Shown piece after piece: positions 44,241 to 53,463 of a stretch of DNA of 64,000 nucleotides. Origin of the DNA: Gallionellales bacterium GWA2_54_124. GTDB lineage: Bacteria > Pseudomonadota > Gammaproteobacteria > Burkholderiales > Gallionellaceae. The position numbers and the translations under genes are program-made. The first letter of the stretch is position 1. Each line of letters begins with the position of its first letter. The stretch is taken from positions 186,001 to 250,000 of the forward strand of contig MGWO01000002.1 in the NCBI GenBank assembly GCA_001801025.1, given 5' to 3'. Below the pieces are notes generated by a model, which saw only the letters and a list, made by a program, of their open reading frames with translations, had not been told where the DNA came from and ran no database searches.

Positions 44241-45011
44241 TAATTTAACCAGTTTTAGGGCGGTCGCTAAGCCTTCTGTGGCCATTCTGTCGAGCATAGG
44301 CGCAAGATAGGGCAGCGACAGGCTAAGTACAAAGAATCCGACTGTAAGCGTGATCGGGAAGCCGATTGCAAACGGATTTAACTGCTGAGCGGCACGCGTC
44401 ATGATGCCGAGGGCCAGGTTGGTGATCAGCAGGGCGGCCAGCAGCGGCATGGATAGTTGTAATCCGTATGCGAATATCGTCGCGCCCCATTGAGCGGCAG
44501 TATAAAAACTTTTAGTTACCATCATTTGCCCGACAGGCAGGGTATGAAAACTTTCCGTGACGAGGGCGAGCAGCATCAGGTGTCCGTTCATCGACAGGAA
44601 AGCGAGCGTGGCGATAATGCCCATGAATTGCGCGGTGACGGTGGAAGAACTGGCACTTTGCGGGTTATAAAAGCTCGCGAATCCCAATCCCATTTGCAGA
44701 CCTGAAAATTCCCCGGCCATTTCCACTGAAGTGAACACGATACGCATGGTAAATCCCATGGATACACCGATAATGATCTGCTGAACCATAATCAGCAGGC
44801 TTTGCGGCGAACCTAACGGGATGGCCGGCATCGGGGCCAGCGTTGGTGCGATGACGATCGCCATGAGCACGGACAGACCTATTTTGACACGTGCCGGAAC
44901 TTGTTTGTTGCCCAGAATCGGCGCGCTGGATATCATCGCCAGCAGTCGTACCATCGGATAGAGCAGGGTGGAGAGCCAGAGGTCGAGTTGTGCGCTGGTG
45001 ACGCTAAGCAC
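44229..45011 (-). CDS. fliR: FliR, export gate membrane protein
   Basis: Membrane component of the export gate, 260 residues, with about six hydrophobic helices (PMVRLLAMISSAPILGNKQVPARVKIGLSVL is typical of the start). The frame can be extended to an ATG at 45038. GTG 45011 is preferred, because GGGGCGG stands just before it and the longer version would begin inside a repeat array. It is the last gene of the fliF-fliR run. The repeat separates it from fliQ. Confidence 0.93.
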   Translation of the reverse strand: MLSVTSAQLDLWLSTLLYPMVRLLAMISSAPILGNKQVPARVKIGLSVLMAIVIAPTLAPMPAIPLGSPQSLLIMVQQIIIGVSMGFTMRIVFTSVEMAGEFSGLQMGLGFASFYNPQSASSSTVTAQFMGIIATLAFLSMNGHLMLLALVTESFHTLPVGQMMVTKSFYTAAQWGATIFAYGLQLSMPLLAALLITNLALGIMTRAAQQLNPFAIGFPITLTVGFFVLSLSLPYLAPMLDRMATEGLATALKLVKLPLP

Positions 45012-45027
45012 GAAACCGCCCCATTTT

Positions 45028-45076
45028 TGAATCCTCAATCCTCAATCCTGTATCCTGTATCCTGTATCCTGAACCC
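45028..45076. repeat. Heptad tandem array, family A, single arm
   Basis: Seven units in exact seven-base phase on the plus strand: TGAATCC, TCAATCC twice, TGTATCC three times, TGAACCC. They lie between fliQ and fliR, genes that are normally adjacent or overlapping. In contrast to the copies at 888 and 11294, a clear opposed arm is missing. Confidence 0.85.
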
Positions 45077-45083
45077 GGGATCA

Positions 45084-45353
45084 TCACCCTACCATCCACG
45101 GAATGTTGCCATACAGGCGCTGGATGAAATCGACCATCATGGTCACCATCCAGGGGCCTGCTATAACCAGTACGATAAAAATTCCCACGAGTTTCGGAAT
45201 GAAAGACAGGGTTTGTTCGTTGATTTGCGTGGCGGCTTGAAAAATACTCACCACCAGGCCGATTGCCAGCGCACTCAGCAATAACGGGGCTGATAGCAGC
45301 AGGGTGAGTTCGATGGCCTGCTGACCTAGCGTCATGACGGATTCGGGTGTCAT
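45084..45353 (-). CDS. fliQ: FliQ, export gate membrane protein
   Basis: Small gate protein of 89 residues, normal length, with two membrane helices (IELTLLLSAPLLLSALAIGLVVSIFQAATQINEQTL, and the GIFIVLVIAGPWM segment). The start MTPESVMTLG is the family start; the longer frame upstream runs into fliP. It lies 11 bases after fliP. Confidence 0.95.
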   Translation of the reverse strand: MTPESVMTLGQQAIELTLLLSAPLLLSALAIGLVVSIFQAATQINEQTLSFIPKLVGIFIVLVIAGPWMVTMMVDFIQRLYGNIPWMVG

Positions 45354-45364
45354 TGGCGGTTCTC

Positions 45365-46114
45365 CTAGGTGTAAAAGCTTTGCGCCAGTGAGCCGATGAG
45401 CAGATTCCATCCATCAGCTAAAACGAACAACATAATCTTGAAGGGGAGCGAGATGATGGAGGGGGAGAGCATCATCATACCCATGGACATCAGGATGCTT
45501 GCCACCACCATGTCGATGATCAAAAATGGAATAAATACGACGAATCCGATCTGAAAGGCCGTTTTTAATTCGCTGGTGACGTAGGCGGGGACTAGGAGTC
45601 GCATCGGGACTTCTTCTGCGCTTTGTAACTCGTCGCTGTTGGAAATTTTAACGAACAGCGCTAAATCTGCCTGACGTGTCTGGCGTAACATGAAGGTCTT
45701 GAGCGGAATGACGCCTTTTTCAACAGCCTGTTGCAAGTCAAGCCGATTTTCGCTGTAGGGTAAATAGGCGTCTGTGTAAATTTTATCGAATACCGGCGAC
45801 ATGATGAAAAAGGTCAGGAACAGCGACAGTCCGATCAGTACCTGATTGGGGGGGGAGGCCTGAGTTCCCAGTGCTGAGCGCAACATGCTGAGCACAATGA
45901 TGATGCGGGTAAACGATGTCATCATCAGCAGCATCGCCGGCAGGAAACTCAGGGATGTCAGGATCAGCAGCGTTTGCAGGCTCAGGCTGTAGGATTGTCC
46001 ACCGCCTGCTGCGGCCTTGCTGGTAATTGCAGGGACTGCCAGATCAGCAGCCCCTGTGGCGTGGCTTAATACGAGTCCTGCCGCACCGAGTAACAGTAAC
46101 AGACTACGACGCAT
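45365..46114 (-). CDS. fliP: FliP, export gate membrane protein
   Basis: Core gate subunit, 249 residues from ATG 46114. A signal peptide ([22 protein letters not shown]) is followed by the conserved [51 protein letters not shown]. The C-terminal helices include [18 protein letters not shown] and [19 protein letters not shown] 46120 is an alternative; 46114 has GGAA at six bases and overlaps the fliO stop by 11 bases. Confidence 0.95.
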   Translation of the reverse strand: MRRSLLLLLGAAGLVLSHATGAADLAVPAITSKAAAGGGQSYSLSLQTLLILTSLSFLPAMLLMMTSFTRIIIVLSMLRSALGTQASPPNQVLIGLSLFLTFFIMSPVFDKIYTDAYLPYSENRLDLQQAVEKGVIPLKTFMLRQTRQADLALFVKISNSDELQSAEEVPMRLLVPAYVTSELKTAFQIGFVVFIPFLIIDMVVASILMSMGMMMLSPSIISLPFKIMLFVLADGWNLLIGSLAQSFYT

Positions 46115-46562
46115 TGCCATTTCCGTTGCGCGGCTTAATGATGGATGAGAGCAGGCTGGCAAATTTGTTATCCGGTGTTCCTGTTGAACCTGATGTTGTT
46201 AAGTCCTGTAGTTCGTCTGATTTTCGCAGCGTGTGCAGCGTGCGTATTTGACCCGGGCCTACACCGATCAGCACCCAAGTGTCGTCGACTTCGATCATGA
46301 CGACACGTTCGCGTTGCCCTATCGCGATGCTGCCGACGACTTTGAGCAGGTTGCCGGTGCCATGCTGCGCAATATTCATGCGTTTGAGCAGCCAGGCGAT
46401 GGTCATGATGACTGCCAGTACCAGCAGCAGGCTGAAACTGATTTGCAGCAGGCTTCCTGAGCTGCTGGGAACGGGCGGCGTGTAGGCCGGGCGTGCAATG
46501 TCAGCCGCGATGGCAGCGTTCGAGCAGATCAGCGCGACGAGCAGGGAGAGGAGGGCTGGCAT
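46104..46562 (-). CDS. fliO: FliO, export gate assembly protein
   Basis: Assembly factor for FliP, 152 residues. One cleavable or anchoring N-terminal hydrophobic stretch is followed by a membrane helix ([25 protein letters not shown]). A short cytoplasmic domain comes next ([38 protein letters not shown]), which is the recognisable FliO part. It overlaps fliP and follows fliN by 6 bases. Confidence 0.92.
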   Translation of the reverse strand: MPALLSLLVALICSNAAIAADIARPAYTPPVPSSSGSLLQISFSLLLVLAVIMTIAWLLKRMNIAQHGTGNLLKVVGSIAIGQRERVVMIEVDDTWVLIGVGPGQIRTLHTLRKSDELQDLTTSGSTGTPDNKFASLLSSIIKPRNGNGNAS

Positions 46563-46568
46563 GTCAAG

Positions 46569-47015
46569 TTAACGATTGATGCGTCGCAGACGCTCGGACG
46601 GGGTTGTGATATCGGTCAGACGGATGCCGAGTTTGTCGTTGACAACCACAACCTCGCCTTGTGCGATCAAAAAACCATTGATCATGACATCCAGCGGTTC
46701 GCCGGCCATGCCGGATAATTCGACGACCGAACCTTGCGCCAGTTGTAACAAATTTTTGATGGGCATTTTGGTGCGACCCAATTCAACGGTCAGTTGCACC
46801 GGGATATCCAGTATCATGTCCAGATCGTTAGGGGTGGCCGTCGTGCCAGCCGCGCCAAACTTTTCGAATACGTGGGCTTTGCTGGCAGCAGGAGGCGCTT
46901 CCTGTTCAGCCATTGCGGCGGCCCAGTCATCGGTTCCGGCAGATGCTTCGGCTGTCGCCTGCTCTGACATGGCTGCACCCCAATCATCCGCGGTGATGGC
47001 AGTTTCATCAGGCAT
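46569..47015 (-). CDS. fliN: FliN, motor switch protein
   Basis: C-ring protein of 148 residues. The C-terminal SpoA domain is clear (MILDIPVQLTVELGRTKMPIKNLLQLAQGSVVELSG and MINGFLIAQGEVVVVNDKLGIRLTDI). The N-terminal extension has two near-identical motifs, DDWGAAMSEQ and DDWAAAMAEQ, about 17 residues apart. It overlaps fliM by 8 bases. Confidence 0.95.
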   Translation of the reverse strand: MPDETAITADDWGAAMSEQATAEASAGTDDWAAAMAEQEAPPAASKAHVFEKFGAAGTTATPNDLDMILDIPVQLTVELGRTKMPIKNLLQLAQGSVVELSGMAGEPLDVMINGFLIAQGEVVVVNDKLGIRLTDITTPSERLRRINR

Positions 47016-47997
47016 GTTGTTCTCCTTCGTTGGTAGTCAGCATTTTTACAATTTTGAGTGCGTATTGATTATTGAATACGCCATACTTGCATTCCATGAT
47101 CGGAACGCCATCAATTGACGCAGTAATGTTTTCATCGACATCCAGTGGTATCACATCACCTACGCGCATTTTCAATACTCTTTCCAGTGTGATACTTGCT
47201 TGGCCCAGCGTTGCGGCCAGCTCGATTTCAGCACATTGAACCTGACGCGATAGGAGTTGCAGCCAGCGTTTGTCGACCGCAAGATGTTCGCCCTGAATAT
47301 TGTTGAACAGTAAATCCTTGACAGGTTCAAGCGTTGAGTAAGGCATGCAGATGTGGAATGCACCGCCGTTACCGCCCAGCTCGATGTCGAAGGTGGTCAC
47401 AATGACGACTTCATTGGGCGTGGCAATGTTGGCGAATTGCGGGTTCATTTCCGAACGTACAAATTCAAATTCCAGCGGATAGACGGTTTCCCACGATTTT
47501 GCATAGGTTTCAAATACCACGGCCAGCATTTTTTGGATGATGCGTTGTTCCGTCTGGGTAAATTCTCGCCCTTCAACCCGGGTATGAAAACGACCGTCAC
47601 CGCCAAACATGTTGTCAACGACCAGAAATACCAGATTCGGGTCGAAAATAAACAGCCCGTTACCGCGCAGTGGTTTGGGCTGGATGATGTTCAGATTGGT
47701 GGGGACGGCCAGATTGCGTACAAACTCTCCGAATTTGAGTACACGAACGGGCCCCACCGATATTTCAGGTGTGCGGCGAATAAAATTGAATAAGCCAATG
47801 CGGAACAGGCGTGCGAAACGCTCGTTGATAATTTCCATCGTGGGCATGCGCCCACGTACGATGCGTTCCTGTGATGCTAAATTGTATGGGCGAATCTCTC
47901 CGGCATCCGCTTCCGGATGTACCTTTTCATCCTCTGCTTCTCCGTTGACCCCTTTGAGCAGGGAGTCAACTTCGTCCTGAGAGAGAAATTCGCTCAT
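47008..47997 (-). CDS. fliM: FliM, motor switch protein and CheY-P target
   Basis: Switch protein of 329 residues. The N-terminal CheY-P binding peptide (SEFLSQDEVDSLLKGV) is intact. The middle CheC-like domain (RPYNLASQERIVRGRMPTMEIINERFARLFR) and the C-terminal SpoA domain follow. FliN starts within its last codons. The first CheY of the window (1010) is the likely ligand. Confidence 0.96.
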   Translation of the reverse strand: MSEFLSQDEVDSLLKGVNGEAEDEKVHPEADAGEIRPYNLASQERIVRGRMPTMEIINERFARLFRIGLFNFIRRTPEISVGPVRVLKFGEFVRNLAVPTNLNIIQPKPLRGNGLFIFDPNLVFLVVDNMFGGDGRFHTRVEGREFTQTEQRIIQKMLAVVFETYAKSWETVYPLEFEFVRSEMNPQFANIATPNEVVIVTTFDIELGGNGGAFHICMPYSTLEPVKDLLFNNIQGEHLAVDKRWLQLLSRQVQCAEIELAATLGQASITLERVLKMRVGDVIPLDVDENITASIDGVPIMECKYGVFNNQYALKIVKMLTTNEGEQHA

Positions 47998-48001
47998 GTT
48001 G

Positions 48002-48616
48002 TTACTGGATAATAAACGAGGTAAACAGCACTTCTGCTACGCCCTTTTTGCTTGGCTTTTCCTCTGCAGCAGCATGATGTGTTTCACCTTCAGCGGCCGG
48101 CTGAACCTGATGCAGGGCAGGCTGAGTCTTACGCAGTCCCAGAACATACTCGACGTTTGCCTTGATGTCGCTGGCCAGAATTTCTTTTCCTTCAGGCGTT
48201 GCGAGTTCGGATGGTCGCTTGCTTTGTAGTAGCATGTTGATTCTATGCTGTATTTCTGGGTTGCTTTCTTTTACCTTCTCTTCAAGTTCTGGTTTGTTCA
48301 ACTTGATTGTGATGGCAACTTGCAAATAGCGATCCGCATCTTCGTGCATCAGATTGGCCGTAAAGGTGCCGATTTCAACAAATTTGGGCGGAACTTTTGG
48401 TTTCGCTTCATCTTCTTCATCACCTTCATCTGCAGCTTCTTCAGTAGCGGCAGGCTTTGCATGTTTTTCGGAATGAGGTTTCATGACTAAAAAGTAGTAA
48501 CCCGCACCTGCTGCGGCCAAAAGGACAACCACGGCGATAATGATCACGAGCATCTTTTTACTCTTGGGCGGTTGATCGCCTGCGGCGGGGGCGGCAGGCT
48601 TGGCTGGCTTCGACAT
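48002..48616 (-). CDS. fliL: FliL, stator-associated protein
   Basis: Membrane protein of 204 residues near the stator. A Lys/Pro/Ala-rich cytoplasmic start is followed by one helix (MLVIIIAVVVLLAAAGAGYYFLV). An acidic linker (EEAADEGDEEDEAKP) leads to the periplasmic FliL domain (VEIGTFTANLMHEDADRYLQVAITIKL). The frame is open further upstream, but ATG 48616 is the family start. The linker is long and very acidic; whether this matters is unknown. Confidence 0.92.
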   Translation of the reverse strand: MSKPAKPAAPAAGDQPPKSKKMLVIIIAVVVLLAAAGAGYYFLVMKPHSEKHAKPAATEEAADEGDEEDEAKPKVPPKFVEIGTFTANLMHEDADRYLQVAITIKLNKPELEEKVKESNPEIQHRINMLLQSKRPSELATPEGKEILASDIKANVEYVLGLRKTQPALHQVQPAAEGETHHAAAEEKPSKKGVAEVLFTSFIIQ

Positions 48617-48766
48617 GTTGCGATTCCTTATTGATGTTTGAATTAAGAAAAATAAACGCGGCGGATAATGACACAAATATCGCCTGTTTCCACCGCTAAA
48701 TTAATATTTTTTTAAAAATTTATCGAAATGTGAATATCGGGTCTCGTTATGAATGTACAAGGCGGC

Positions 48767-49861
48767 TTAAGCGAACGTATCAACCAGACCGTTATGACGG
48801 CTGACCTGCGCAACGGGTACAGGGTTGATTGCGGTTTCTGTTGTTGTGTGAGTCTGAGGTGACGGTGTGCGCTGATTTGTGAAGCCTGACGCGCCACTGT
48901 CTCTCGGTGCCTGATCGTTCACGGTAGCATTGCCCAGCATGATGCCGTTGTCGGCCAGGCTTTCGCGAAGTTTTGGCATGGCGTTTTCGATTGCTTCGCG
49001 CACGGCGCTGTGGGGCGAACTGAATAATGCGGTCGCCTGATTGTCGTTGATGGTGATCGTCACACTCATTGGCCCCAGATCAGGCGGGTTTAAATGTAGT
49101 TCTGCCACCTGATTTTGTTGCGTGCTTACCCAGTTGATCTTCTGGGTGAATTCAGCAGGCCAGGCGGGACTGCCCAGCGGTGCGGCAATCGTGCTCTGAT
49201 TGGTTGGTGCCATCGGTGTCGGGGTGATTGCCGAGCTTGCCGATTGAGCCATAGCCTGTGCATTGGCAGCCGGCAGGCTGGTGGCAGGATCGGCCAGTTT
49301 GAATGTTTCTTTGTCGGTAAGTGTTAGTGTTTTCGTTGCAATCGGTGATTGTTCAATGGCCGCTGGCATCACGCCGGTCATTTTTTCGCGTGTCGCATCT
49401 AGTGGCTCAGCCGCCTGGCGTGCAGATTTTCCGGTGACAGGATCCGTCGCGGGCAATACAGTGAGTTTAAGCTCGGGATTGACCGGCAGTGCGAAAGGGG
49501 GGATCTGCGCATCGGCAGGTTGTGTTGTTTGATCGGCTTGAATGTCGGTCGGTCGGTCCGCTTTAATCGTCAGATTGCCTTTTAAAAATCCAGCCAGAGG
49601 GTCGCTGGTCATTGTAGCGGATATAGTCCCCTGGTCGGGCAGATTGCGTTCGTTAGTTGTGGGATTGCCAGTTTGAGATGACTTTTGAAGCGATGAATGA
49701 CTCGAGCGTTTTGAGTCGGCAGAGGGCTTTTCGCCTATCTGCTTTGCCAGTACTGCACCGAATTTCTCGGCACTTGCCCCTTCTGCGGAGGATTTCGCAG
49801 GGTTGGCAGAAGCGCTGCCTGGGGTCGGCGCGATGATTTTGTTGATGACCGGATTAATCAT
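48767..49861 (-). CDS. fliK: FliK, hook-length control protein
   Basis: Protein of 364 residues, secreted as a ruler for hook length. The first about 230 residues are low-complexity, Ala/Pro/Thr/Ser-rich. The conserved C-terminal domain shows VAELHLNPPDLGPMSVTITINDNQATALFSSPHSAVREAIENAMPKLRESLADNGIMLGN. It lies between fliJ and fliL as usual. A second FliK-like gene lies at 59765. A 150-base A/T-rich gap separates it from fliL. Confidence 0.93.
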   Translation of the reverse strand: MINPVINKIIAPTPGSASANPAKSSAEGASAEKFGAVLAKQIGEKPSADSKRSSHSSLQKSSQTGNPTTNERNLPDQGTISATMTSDPLAGFLKGNLTIKADRPTDIQADQTTQPADAQIPPFALPVNPELKLTVLPATDPVTGKSARQAAEPLDATREKMTGVMPAAIEQSPIATKTLTLTDKETFKLADPATSLPAANAQAMAQSASSAITPTPMAPTNQSTIAAPLGSPAWPAEFTQKINWVSTQQNQVAELHLNPPDLGPMSVTITINDNQATALFSSPHSAVREAIENAMPKLRESLADNGIMLGNATVNDQAPRDSGASGFTNQRTPSPQTHTTTETAINPVPVAQVSRHNGLVDTFA

Positions 49862-49876
49862 AATGTTTCTCCTGAG

Positions 49877-50332
49877 CTATTTTTCTGTATTGAGCATCTT
49901 GTACGCTGTGACACGACCGCTGTGTTCGTCCATGGCCTTTTGTTCCTGCTTTGCCTCAATTTTCAGTTCGCTTTCAATATGTCGCTGCTGCAAGGTATCA
50001 AACGATTTGAGTTTGCGCTGCGTTCCGCCGTAGTCGTTTAATCCGGCCTGAGTGGATAAGCGGTTTTGTTCAACAGCTTTGAGTTGTTGTACGATAGCCG
50101 CATCCAGCTTATAAATAAACTGCTGAAAATTTCGCAGCACAATCGGATCAACACCCTGCTGGCTGGCTGTTTGCATGCGCTCCTGATAATCGCGGCGGTA
50201 TTGTCGCAGTGTTTCCAGTTGTACCTCCGAATCATGCTGCAGTTTATTCAGTTCTCCCAGTCTTTTTGTTGCCGATTCATTTTTGATCTGCGCCAGGTTC
50301 AACAAAGGTTGCAGGCGGAATGGATTGCTCAT
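49877..50332 (-). CDS. fliJ: FliJ, export ATPase stalk protein
   Basis: Coiled-coil protein of 151 residues that sits in the FliI hexamer. Starts MSNPFRLQPLLNLAQIKNESATKRLGEL; nearly all of it is helical and Gln/Glu/Arg-rich with no prolines in the core. It directly follows fliI (5 bases). Conservation in the family is low, but position and helix pattern agree. Confidence 0.9.
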   Translation of the reverse strand: MSNPFRLQPLLNLAQIKNESATKRLGELNKLQHDSEVQLETLRQYRRDYQERMQTASQQGVDPIVLRNFQQFIYKLDAAIVQQLKAVEQNRLSTQAGLNDYGGTQRKLKSFDTLQQRHIESELKIEAKQEQKAMDEHSGRVTAYKMLNTEK

Positions 50333-50337
50333 AATCG

Positions 50338-51831
50338 TCAATAGCCGACTTCAAACAGCGCGGTTAACTGCGCGATACTGCTTGTGTAGGTTTCACATTG
50401 ATGCATGCCTTGTTTTAAAAACTGTTCCATTTTCGGATATAGTTTAATCGCTTCATCGAGCAGCGGATCGCTCCCGTTGATATAGGCCCCGACGCTGATC
50501 AGATCTCTGTTGCGCTGGTAGTGAGCATACAGCTGCTTGAAGCGTTGTACTAGTGCTGCGTGCTCAGGCGTGGCCAGCCGTGACATGACGCGGCTGATCG
50601 AGGCTTCGATATCGATTGCCGGGTAGTGTCCCTGTTCCACCAGCCGGCGCGACAATACAATATGTCCGTCCAGAATGGCCCGTGCGCTGTCGGCTATCGG
50701 GTCCTGTTGGTCATCGCCTTCGGTCAGTACGGTATAAAAAGCAGTGATTGACCCGCCACCCTCTAGCCCATTTCCAGCGCGCTCGACCAATTGGGGGAGT
50801 TTTGCAAATACGGAGGGCGGGTAGCCTTTGGTCGCAGGCGGTTCGCCGACCGCCAGCGCGATTTCGCGTTGCGCCATTGCAAAACGCGTCAGCGAATCCA
50901 TGATCAGTAGTACGTTTTTCCCCTGATCGCGAAAATATTCGGCGATGGTTGTTGCATATGCCGTGCCTTGCAATCGCATCAGGGGGGAGGTGTCGGCGGG
51001 GGTGGCAACTACCACTGAACGCGCCATTCCTTCAGGGCCTAAAATGTCGTTGATGAACTCCTTGACTTCGCGTCCACGTTCGCCTATCAGGCCGACGACG
51101 GTGACATCCGCACTGGTATAGCGCGCCATCATGCCAAGTAAAACGCTTTTACCCACGCCGCTGCCGGCGAACAGTCCCATGCGCTGACCGCGTCCAACGC
51201 TTAAAAGTGCGTTGATGGCGCGCACGCCGACATCCAGCGGCGTATCGATAGAAGCGCGTTCCAGCGGGTTGAAGGGGCGGCTTTGCAGCGGCGCAGACGC
51301 CGTTTCCAGCAACGGCCCCAGTTGATCGAGCGGTTTTCCCGCGCCATCCAAAACTCGACCGAGCAGCATGTTGCCGACGGGAAGATGTTTTGCATGATCC
51401 GACATGCGGCGGCGCAGCGGTTTTCGTTTGCCAGCTAGGCTGAGTGTGTGCAATGGGGTAATTGGCATCACACGGGCGCCGGGAACCAGGCCGTAAACGT
51501 CATTCTCCGGCATTAAAAAGAGCTTCTCGCCAGAAAAACCAACAACTTCAGCTTCGACGGTGGTATTGGGCAGGCGGATTTGACAGGTGCTGCCAACGGG
51601 CATTTGCAATCCAACCGCTTCCATAATCAAACCTGTCACCTTGGTTAGATGGCCGCTGGGCGGCATCGGATTGCAGTCGGCCACATATTCGCGCCCCTCT
51701 GTTAGCAGGGCTTGCCAGCGCAGGCTGTGCTCACCACTGGGCTGGGGACCGGGCTGATCGTAGATCGGGGGCAGGATCTGGGGCGCGGCGAATGGTTCGG
51801 TCCGGAGCGTCAGTTCGGTGTCTTCAACCAT
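50338..51831 (-). CDS. fliI: FliI, export ATPase
   Basis: ATPase of 497 residues related to F1-beta. P-loop [20 protein letters not shown], Walker [27 protein letters not shown] and the [21 protein letters not shown] loop are intact. The N-terminal extension (about 1-45) is longer than in E. coli FliI, Pro/Glu-rich, and overlaps fliH by 22 bases. It may start later, but no better start was seen. Confidence 0.95.
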   Translation of the reverse strand: MVEDTELTLRTEPFAAPQILPPIYDQPGPQPSGEHSLRWQALLTEGREYVADCNPMPPSGHLTKVTGLIMEAVGLQMPVGSTCQIRLPNTTVEAEVVGFSGEKLFLMPENDVYGLVPGARVMPITPLHTLSLAGKRKPLRRRMSDHAKHLPVGNMLLGRVLDGAGKPLDQLGPLLETASAPLQSRPFNPLERASIDTPLDVGVRAINALLSVGRGQRMGLFAGSGVGKSVLLGMMARYTSADVTVVGLIGERGREVKEFINDILGPEGMARSVVVATPADTSPLMRLQGTAYATTIAEYFRDQGKNVLLIMDSLTRFAMAQREIALAVGEPPATKGYPPSVFAKLPQLVERAGNGLEGGGSITAFYTVLTEGDDQQDPIADSARAILDGHIVLSRRLVEQGHYPAIDIEASISRVMSRLATPEHAALVQRFKQLYAHYQRNRDLISVGAYINGSDPLLDEAIKLYPKMEQFLKQGMHQCETYTSSIAQLTALFEVGY

Positions 51832-52475
51832 GACGTGTCCTGCCCGATGGATTCCACAATGCTCTGCCAGCGAGCCGGGTTGGTTGCATCGATGTTGCTG
51901 TGGGAAGTTTCAACCCGGCAGCCACCGGATTCAATTTTTGGGTCGGTAAAAATTTTCCATCCGGCATGTGCCAGCTCATCGCCCATTTGCCGGCGCACGA
52001 GGTCCGCATCAGTCGGATGCAGAATCAGGTGAGCATTCTGGTTGAAGTGAGGAAGGCTGCTGATGGCAGTGCTAATAATTTTTAAAATAATTTGAGGTTC
52101 GATATGCAAGACACTGACGACCATCTTTTGCGCAATTTCAAGCGACAGATCGAGCAGCGACTGCGCTAATTGTTCGTCAACCTGGGTGAGCGCAATTTGC
52201 AAATTGCTCATTAAGGTTTGCAGCTTGGCAATTTCGCTCTGCGCTTGTTGCATTCCTGCGGCGTGTCCTGCAGCTAATCCTGCGGCATAGCTTTCGTCAT
52301 AGGTTTTTTTTTGCAGGTTTTGCAACTGAATGGCTGCCGACTCTCTGGACGCAAGCAATGCTTCGGCCGCTAGATTTTCTGTGCCGGGCTTTTCTGCTTC
52401 GTCAAATGAGTTTAGCTCCCAGCGCTGAAATGCGGTGAGCTGTTCTTTTGGGCGTTGCGGCAGAGGGTCAGACAT
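51810..52475 (-). CDS. fliH: FliH, export ATPase regulator
   Basis: Peripheral stalk protein of 221 residues that holds FliI at the C ring. The middle has the alternating small-residue pattern [15 protein letters not shown] typical of FliH helices. The C-terminal half has the FliH domain ([19 protein letters not shown] segment and [14 protein letters not shown]). The ATG overlaps the fliG stop; the end overlaps fliI. Confidence 0.92.
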   Translation of the reverse strand: MSDPLPQRPKEQLTAFQRWELNSFDEAEKPGTENLAAEALLASRESAAIQLQNLQKKTYDESYAAGLAAGHAAGMQQAQSEIAKLQTLMSNLQIALTQVDEQLAQSLLDLSLEIAQKMVVSVLHIEPQIILKIISTAISSLPHFNQNAHLILHPTDADLVRRQMGDELAHAGWKIFTDPKIESGGCRVETSHSNIDATNPARWQSIVESIGQDTSWLKTPN

Positions 52476-53463
52476 AGGCATCCTCATCTCCCTTGCCGCC
52501 CAGGGCTATCTGTCCTTCATCGGACAGGCGTTTGACAACTTTGAGAATTTCCTTCTGGTTCGCCTCGACTTCGCTTAACTTAACTGGCCCCTTGGATTCC
52601 AGATCTTCCCGCATCATTTCAGCCGCACGTGACGACATGTTCTTGAAAATCTTTTCACGGAGTTCTTCGCCTGCTCCTTTGAGTGCGATGATCAGCGCTT
52701 CGGACTGAACTTCACGCAGGATCAGCTGGATACCACGGTCATCCACCTCGAGAATATTTTCGAAGACGAACATTTTATCCTCGATTTTTTGTGCGAGATC
52801 AGGGTCGAAACTGCGCACCTTCTCCATCATCTCAGCTTCCAGTGTTCCGCCCATAAAGTTAAGGATTTCTGCTGCTGTGGATACTCCGCCCTTAAGAGAT
52901 TTCTTGCCCGTTGAACCGCCGCTCATCAGTTTGCTCAGCACATCGTTGAGCTCGCGCAGGGCTACCGGCTGCACGCCATCCAGTGTGGATATACGCAGCA
53001 ATACGTCGTTGCGCGTGCGATCCGTGAGCATTTTCATAATGGAGGCGGCCTGATCCGGTTCCAGATGCACCAAAATAGTTGCGATAATTTGCGGGTGCTC
53101 GTTGCCTATCATTTCGGCAACGGCGCCAGGATCCATCCATTTTAGGCTTTCAATACCGCTCGTGTCGCTGCTGTGCATAATGCGGTCGAGCAGGCCGGCC
53201 GCTTTGTCATCACCCAGTGCCTTGGTCAGCATGCTGCGGATATAGTCGTTCGAATCCATGCCTATGGTGGTTTTTTCAGCAGCGGCAACCAAAAATTCGT
53301 GGAAAACCTGTGAAATCTGGTCGCGAGTCAGATTGCTCAGTGCGACCATCGCGGTGCTGATTTTTTGTACTTCCTTAGGCCCCAGGTATTTGAGGACTTC
53401 TGCGGCTTCATTTTCGCCCAGCGTCATCAGAAAAATGGCACTATTTTGTACGCCGTCACTCAT
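52468..53463 (-). CDS. fliG: FliG, motor torque and switch protein
   Basis: Rotor protein of 331 residues, usual length. Three armadillo-like domains are present: the N-terminal FliF-binding part (GVQNSAIFLMTLGENEAAEVLKYL), the middle EHPQIIATILVHLEPDQAASIMKML with the FliM-binding EHPQ motif, and the C-terminal torque helix (DDRGIQLILREVQSEALIIALKGA, with charged residues facing the stator). It overlaps fliF by 8 bases. Confidence 0.96.
   Translation of the reverse strand: MSDGVQNSAIFLMTLGENEAAEVLKYLGPKEVQKISTAMVALSNLTRDQISQVFHEFLVAAAEKTTIGMDSNDYIRSMLTKALGDDKAAGLLDRIMHSSDTSGIESLKWMDPGAVAEMIGNEHPQIIATILVHLEPDQAASIMKMLTDRTRNDVLLRISTLDGVQPVALRELNDVLSKLMSGGSTGKKSLKGGVSTAAEILNFMGGTLEAEMMEKVRSFDPDLAQKIEDKMFVFENILEVDDRGIQLILREVQSEALIIALKGAGEELREKIFKNMSSRAAEMMREDLESKGPVKLSEVEANQKEILKVVKRLSDEGQIALGGKGDEDAYV

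Noticed and set aside
48617-48766. Gap between fliK and fliL checked for a small RNA or promoter
   Set aside because: A/T-rich, with no clear paired -35/-10 or hairpin with T-run; nothing firm can be named.
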